Of a stretch of 64,000 nt of DNA, positions 60,601-64,000 are shown in pieces (positions within the stretch are counted from its first letter, which is position 1; each line of letters opens with the position of its first letter). The notes under the pieces were generated by a model that was given only the letters and a program-made list of their open reading frames with translations, did not search any database and was not told the origin of the DNA. This DNA is from Pieris napi (taxonomy: Eukaryota > Arthropoda > Insecta > Lepidoptera > Pieridae): assembly GCF_905475465.1 (NCBI RefSeq), contig NC_062236.1, forward strand, positions 9,310,001 through 9,374,000, read 5' to 3'. Made by a program: the position numbers and the translations under genes.

Positions 60601-63600
60601 GTTTCTAAATCGGATCGGTAATTAACGTTTGCCGGACCGGAGCAGTGGAGAAACGGCCTAAGGCCCACAGAGGGGTAAATGTACTTACTTAAAGAAGAAA
60701 GCCAACTGGAGTAAATATGCAAGTTCTTAAAATATGTGTTAATATACCTATACGAAAAAAAATTATCGTTTTATATTAAGACAATTAACATTCTTAATTT
60801 GTTTAATAATAATATTGTAATTAAAAATACAAGTATATGCGGAGTTACGAAAACTACTGCCACAATATTTTATTTATAGGCAAGACGTATATGAATGTAT
60901 TCGCAGAAAGACTAAAATAATTGATGCTGAGCAACATGACCTACAACTCCATGGCGATGACAGGTTACCGAATGGACTGGTCCAAAAGGAAAAAGAAACA
61001 AGGGCAGACCAAAAGAACGATGGGCCGACGAGATTGAAAGGGTTGGTAAACATTTGGAGACGACGGCAAAAAATAAAAGATAGTGGAACAAGTTGAAGAA
61101 GGCCTTGATCTCAGAAAATAATAGTATTTTTTTAAATTATATCTACCTTTGTTAGTAGATGAGTAGATGATGAGCCTACAGTGCCTGACACAAGCCGTCG
61201 ACTTTTTGAGTCTAAGGCGAGCCGGTTTTCTCAAGATGTTTTTCGAGCGAATGTAAAAACAGCCGGGAATCAAATCTACGACCTCAGGAATGAGAGAACA
61301 CTGCTCTCTAACAGATAATACACCATACAATTATTTTGTCAGTTCGTTCCGGTTCCTAAGATTATCTCGTTTAAACGAAGTGGTCAGACTTATAATATTC
61401 GCGACGCTTTGACAAACTGTAAAAGAGACATATTATAAACTTACGATTCTCTTCCCTACATTCAAGACGACCTTCTGCCCCCCTGCATCCGTTGATTGCC
61501 TTTGCTTCTCGCGCTGTAAAATTAAAAAATTAAAAAAAATCATCGACTGTCGAGCTAAAAAGCGGCCGTACCATCCCGAAGCATTTATAGGATTTTAGAC
61601 TAAACAAATATTTATATAGCTTGTATGATAAAAAATTGTTTTTTTTTATTTATTTGTTGTTTTGTGTTTTAGGGATGTCATCAAATTTAATACCATATTA
61701 GCTTAATCATAGAAAAAGTATGATAACATTGGTTCATTCCTACCAAAATCATCAAGTATGGTCGTCTATAGGAGTTCATTGTATATTTAAACCACAAATT
61801 AATTTAATAAGGTTAACATAGGTTTATTTCTTACCAATTTCGTGGTAGATGCAATTTCCATCGAGTCCCTCGCTCCAAGCAGAGTTGATTTTGTAACAGC
61901 CTTCGGAACTACACTAGATGTACTGAAAACATAGGACCATACTGGTTTCTTTTTTTTTTTTATTGGACAATTCACACCAATTGACCTAGTCCCATGCTAA
62001 GCTGGTGAAGCTTGTGTTATGGGTACTAGGCAACCGATATACATACATATTATAGATAGATAGACATATAAATACATGTTTAAACACCCAAGACCTAAGC
62101 ACAACACCAAATGCTCATCACATTGATGTTTGTCTCAGCCAGGGTTCGAACCCGGGACCCATGGATTCGCAGTCAGGGGTACTAACCACTAGACCAATGA
62201 GCCGTCAAACTGTATATAAATAAAATTATTTTACGAATTAATATTTTATCCATACGGGAAAAATCTCAACTGTAAAATACTCGTAGATACACGACAGTCG
62301 ACACGAACAGATCAAGGTGTTAGTCACGTGACTACCGTGGAGAATCCTATTTTTAAATAAATCAATAAATACTTATTTTAGAAGGTTAATATTGTATAAC
62401 GTCTTTTATTTAGGCCATGCCAATGTCATCGGTGTTTTTAATTACGTAGGTTAACGGACATTTTTCATTGTCCGTTGAGAGAACTGTTAAAAGTTCTCTT
62501 ATTTGTTAGTGCCTATATACATAGTTAGTTTATTTCTAATTTTTTTATTATGTAATGTTGTTTTTCCTAATTAATTTCTTATATTTGTTTCGTCTGTAAT
62601 TTTTGTTCACTTATTGTGGGTTCTTGTCAATTAAGTGTCATCTGTTAAGGCAGGAGCGTTTTTTTTTATAAAAAAATAAAATCTATAAGGCAGTTTAACG
62701 GTAATCAATTTAAAAATAAGTTTGAGTTTATAGCGAAAAATTATCATTATCAAAATTCTCTTACATAATTTTTAGTATAGATCCCATGGTTCCTCTTATA
62801 TCGACACTCGCTCTGGTAACTCGTTTTTGACTCGTATCGGACTGTAAAATAGGAGTTTTTGAACTAACTTTGAACTGGACGCATTCATACAAACCGTGCA
62901 GTATGGGCCTAGTAGCTTTAGCTTGCGACTATCATCCCTGAGGTCGTAGGTTCGATCCCTAGCTGTGCACCAATCGAAAAAAAATCGACGATATGTGTCA
63001 GGTAGAAGGCTGAACACTACTACTTGACTACGAAATAAAAATGATTAAAGAAATGAATGTAATTTGTGACCAAACATAGGTCGTAACGCTGTTGAATTAT
63101 TATTATTACTCATACAAAAAGATCAATAATTTTTCATGTTTTCAGAATTGAAACAGGTATTTTAAAAGACTATATCTATGTTCTATATGAGTTCATATAA
63201 GAAATAGAAAATGCTAAGAATACTAATCATACTCCTTTAAGAGACTGTTTATCTGTTTGCCGACATTCCCATTGTTCTTTGGGTTGATGCTTCAGAAATT
63301 CATCTTTTATTGTATCCAAGTTTGGACAATTTGAACTGTGAAACATTTCATGGAAAACTGCGAAATAGAAGAGAGAAAGGCGATATAACAAATATGAAAT
63401 TGACTTTTTTTGACATCAGCTACCGAATAAATTTAATTAAAAAGTATTAAAAAAATACATAGAATATTATAAAAAATATGTGAGTATTTAAAAACTAGTT
63501 ACGGTTTCGTATTTATTGATGCAACAAAAGCACGGCTTCGCACGAGACGTGAAGCATGAAAAATAATAAACTCATGCGGAGAAGAACTTGTGTTTAGACA

Positions 63601-64000
63601 TACTGACTTTTTTGCAACCATTATCAACCGATTGATATCGCTTATACATATATATACATATCTCTCTTTATAACATTCGTTCATAACGTAACGTCGTAAT
63701 GTCAAAAAATGGTCAAATCGTTTTTTCTCCGACTTACTGTACAAATAACCTACCCCGCAAAGTCTGTTCAGGTTTTATAAACCCGAAAGGTCAATATGTA
63801 TATAGTCTATGTCACTTGCAAATGCCGTTGCTTCCTATGTTTGTGTATTTCTATACAAAGAGGTAACTCTTTATAATATTAGTAAAGATGTACAGAGAAC
63901 AATAATCATACACAATAATGGTTAAGACTACAAATTACCGTATTCTTTCCATTTCTTTGGTGCAGTTTTAGCGGCCTTAACAGACTTTAGAACCTCCCTA
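48606..64000 (-). CDS. Unrecognised multi-exon gene, 3' part (N-terminus beyond the window)
   Basis: Product not recognised. Exons in order of translation: 63939-64000 (partial), 63233-63357, one probable unseen exon, 61835-61922, 61445-61513, 59876-59931, 58925-58978, 57716-57791, 56821-56950, 54562-54774, 49412-49529, 48606-48708. From 61835 onward every junction is GT-AG and in phase. The 63233 exon ends in phase 0 while 61835-61922 needs two carried bases, hence the suspected missing exon. Visible features: an acidic stretch (FNEMIDDNEEDNVPPP, then LEDEELDESLSAL), a short charged helix (EQLEILKQRIEEKKKREKVD), and GVGVQTSNT, which resembles an LC8 dynein-light-chain binding motif. The C-terminus reads ITKILKQNPSLCEIFQANIR. 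Low-complexity acidic and coiled-coil content would suit a centrosomal or axonemal protein, but that is a guess. The intron 49530-54561 holds the LTR element. Confidence 0.65.
48809..48933. mobile_element. Short TIR element related to 9365-10006
   Basis: It begins GGGGCTTAGTCACTTTT and ends AAAGTGATTTTGTCTCAAGCTCC, an imperfect inverted pair. It also contains AGTCACGTGACC and GCGCACGTGGCGC. The 9365-10006 element has the same end words and the CACGTG palindrome. Confidence 0.55.
49873..50062 (+). repeat. 5' LTR
   Basis: 190 bp from TGTAGTGGTG to CAAACACTAAA. It includes AATAAA (about 50009), which can serve as the polyadenylation signal. It is identical to the 3' LTR. Confidence 0.92.
50064..50082 (+). 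other. Primer-binding site for tRNA-Trp
   Basis: TGGTGACCCCGACGTGATT is complementary to the 3' end of insect tRNA-Trp (…AATCACGTCGGGGTCA plus CCA). CCCGACGTGATTC is repeated once more at about 50093-50105. Confidence 0.75.
50225..53692 (+). CDS. Gag(remnant)-Pol polyprotein of the LTR element, 1,155 aa
   Basis: Single intact frame from the ATG at 50225. Residues 1-70 are what is left of Gag. A zinc knuckle follows (C72, H75, C85, C89, ending in CEEPCAW), a form common in arthropod Ty3 elements. The aspartic protease has DTGA at 137-140, and reverse transcriptase has YLDD at 450-453 (GYLDDVIIGS). RNase H has DASD at 604. Integrase has an HHCC zinc region (HGLAHPG…CIQC) and catalytic D862, D922, E958, the last two with the usual 35-residue spacing. 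A GPY/F-like PPYCGPYKVL module follows. No envelope and no chromodomain are seen. The absence of a capsid domain means the element could not form its own particles and would depend on one supplied by relatives (inference). Confidence 0.93.
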   Translation: MAGASSAAPQMPAVADTITGLMQQINKLMLEVAALRSEEQDQGRPRSRGHQSYRSRSASHKRRTPGDPEWLCRFHFRWRKNARRCEEPCAWRKDRQRRGKLVPVYPQAVDGCTEGQVSSNHRLLVRDSLSKFTFLIDTGANISVIPKWCVKQRTLIHCDFKLYAANDSEIKTYGICYFTITFGLRRDLKWPFIVCDVKQPIIGADFLRNFRLSVDLYNNRLVDLVTNLYVCGTKSVNSIGAVKSISSSQPYAELLEQFKEITRPPIFKEVPEHSVYHHIETTGPPVYTRARKLPPHRYDLVKKEFQLMQELGICRPSSSPWASPLRVVPKKNGEIRPCGDYRMLNAITKPDRYPIPRVQDFTYGLHNKKVFSKIDICRAYHVIKIRPEDIEKTAIITPFGLFEFPRMTFGLRNAAQTFQRFINSTILAGIEHLNSLDDKNMTGESYVFGYLDDVIIGSDNELIHQKHLRLLFERFSKYSMSINLGKCVFGQTKIDFLGYEVSEKGISPLHDKVQAIEMYPKPETIVDLRRFLGMLNFYRNHIPNAAKVQGTLDRYLHGAKKNDKRKIQWTDEASRAFELCKENLKNAATLSHPIANAELALMTDASDFSIGSVLQQKENNTWRPLGYFSKRLTESQKKYCTYDKELLAIYSGIVYFRDLIEGRNFTVYTDHKPLTFAFSKLNSNKELPRRARQLLFISEFTNNIQHVIGSENAVADALSRIEEITCPNPIQYVDIAHAQADDAELANLLSTSTASSIQLKQMNLNNSDDLIYCETSTKNIRPYIPKEFRKSIFDYFHGLAHPGIKGSRTLICKKAFWPNMNKDIGIWAKTCIQCQKSKIVRHTVSKLGTFEEGDRFAHLHIDLIGPLPVTEHGYRYCVTMIDRRTRWPEICPVKDMTAETVAKAVYDNWICRYGCPIFLTSDQGRQFESDLFVDLMKILGIRKTRTSPYHPQANGKIERWHRSLKAALMARLNNNAAWFAELPTVMLGLRAACQADSDYISAAEFALGHCLRLPGEFCSDSISKIENPQAYIIRLRDILNSIKPKSREFSNKNMFVHADLGSCSHVFLRIDAVRKPLVPPYCGPYKVLERNKKNFKIAINDKISYVSIDRVKPAYILDEFNYNQVSGNLDQHKQVNEPLKTRSGRSVKQPVRFMF
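53923..54112 (+). repeat. 3' LTR
   Basis: Identical to 49873-50062; followed by ATAT, the presumed 4-bp target duplication. Confidence 0.92.
54843..55630. mobile_element. ~790-bp CGCG-rich foldback element
   Basis: A long imperfect palindrome. About 285 bp of left arm (starting GGCTAAGTTCAGATGACCGCG) is repeated as the reverse complement in the right arm (ending CGCGGTCATCTGAACTTAGCC), around a loop of about 220 bp. TA lies outside both ends. The arms contain many CCGCGCGG and GGTACC words, giving a CpG density far above the surroundings. It is non-coding and lies in an intron of the minus-strand gene. Confidence 0.85.
58382..58847. mobile_element. TIR element, pogo/Tigger-like ends
   Basis: CAGTCGACTCTCGATAATTTG at the left is matched by the complement of CAAATTATCGGGAGTCGACTG at the right. 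TTCAAATTATC-type words recur subterminally (58427, 58737, 58794). The CAGT tip and the recurrent motif fit pogo/Tigger MITEs. Only the left end has TA outside it (the right has CA). Confidence 0.7.
59086..59178 (-). repeat. ~93-bp dispersed repeat (pair of 15061-15155)
   Basis: Reverse complement of 15061-15155 with few differences (ACTGCCAGTTCTCAAATCAA, CTCTCCGCCACTCTTTTTAA). It lies in an intron of the minus-strand gene. Confidence 0.65.
59403..59851. mobile_element. MITE with long TIRs, relative of 25524-26061
   Basis: The block GTTACAAAAATTCCCACTTG and GCTGAATATTGGTA near the left end is repeated inverted near the right end, and tips GTCCGGTCAA/TTTGACCGGA lie next to TTA on each side. 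It abuts the 59876-59931 exon, whose donor lies only about 20 bp away. Confidence 0.75.
60097..60658. mobile_element. MITE with TAA duplication and repeated TCCGATCCGA words
   Basis: TIR of about 28 bp: GGCCCTTTCTCCACTGCTCCGG on the left, the complement of CCGGAGCAGTGGAGAAACGGCC on the right, with TAA outside both. Subterminal GGATCGGAT-type motifs and a second CTTCTCCACTA/TAGTGGAGAAG pair are present. Likely PIF/Harbinger-type. Confidence 0.8.
60960..61110 (+). mobile_element. Decayed LINE reverse-transcriptase tail
   Basis: A broken plus-strand frame with WTGPKGKRNKGRPKERWADE then KHLETTAKNK and stops. It has the same GRP..RW signature as 18668-18845. Confidence 0.6.
61150..61325 (-). mobile_element. 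tRNA-derived SINE, family B, copy 1 (degenerate)
   Basis: Minus strand: TGAGGTCGTAGATTTGATTCCC (degenerate B box) followed by GGCTGT and a GTCGACGGCTTGTGTCAGGCA body. The same order is seen on the plus strand at 62895-63045. Confidence 0.55.
61951..62206 (-). mobile_element. tRNA-derived SINE, family A, copy 4
   Basis: Minus-strand copy with the same tRNA-like head (GGTTCGAACCC-type B box) and TATCTATCTATAATATG body as the other three. The poly-A tail is the T run at 61949-61961. It lies about 30 bp upstream (on the coding strand) of the 61835-61922 exon. Confidence 0.85.
62895..63045 (+). mobile_element. tRNA-derived SINE, family B, copy 2
   Basis: GGGCCTAGTAGCTTTAGC (A-box region) then GTAGGTTCGATCCCTAGCTGT (B box), followed by a body with ATGTGTCAGGTAGAAGGCTGA. 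It is distinct from family A. Confidence 0.6.

Overview
The window is nuclear DNA of an animal, most likely a lepidopteran insect. It is AT-rich and its genes are split into many small GT-AG exons. Introns and spacers are crowded with short TIR elements, a tRNA-derived SINE in four copies, LINE 3' fragments and one intact LTR retrotransposon. The species cannot be named from sequence alone. Exon models were built by hand: open reading frames were joined at GT/AG sites with phase checked at each junction, and proteins were recognised by conserved motifs. No database search was run.

Layout. Bases 1-9,360 hold no gene I can support. They contain an exact 409-bp direct repeat carrying a pre-miRNA-like hairpin, small TIR elements, two SINEs and a roughly 0.95-kb TIR transposon. 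Bases 10,284-26,390 (+) hold a complete 20-exon gene for the second-largest subunit of RNA polymerase I (1,129 aa). Bases 27,371-31,496 (-) hold a complete 9-exon NOP56 gene (459 aa). Two of its introns carry what look like paralogous box H/ACA snoRNAs. Head to head with NOP56 is the augmin subunit HAUS6/Dgt6 (32,043-34,632, +, 752 aa). Then follow a membrane-anchored short-chain dehydrogenase of the retinol-dehydrogenase type (35,232-36,512, -), about 8 kb of non-coding DNA, and a SPEF1/CLAMP-like calponin-homology gene (44,431-48,496, +). From 48,606 to the right edge runs the 3' part of an unrecognised multi-exon gene (-). One of its introns has been hit by a very young Ty3/gypsy element (49,873-54,112), with identical 190-bp LTRs, an intact pol but no capsid region.

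How it fits together. Pol I subunit 2 transcribes rRNA, NOP56 is a core box C/D snoRNP protein that modifies and processes it, and the NOP56 introns appear to encode H/ACA guides: a small ribosome-biogenesis neighbourhood. Both genes have a CACGTG E-box within about 85 bp of the start codon, consistent with Myc/Max-type control (inference). Dgt6 and SPEF1 are microtubule proteins.
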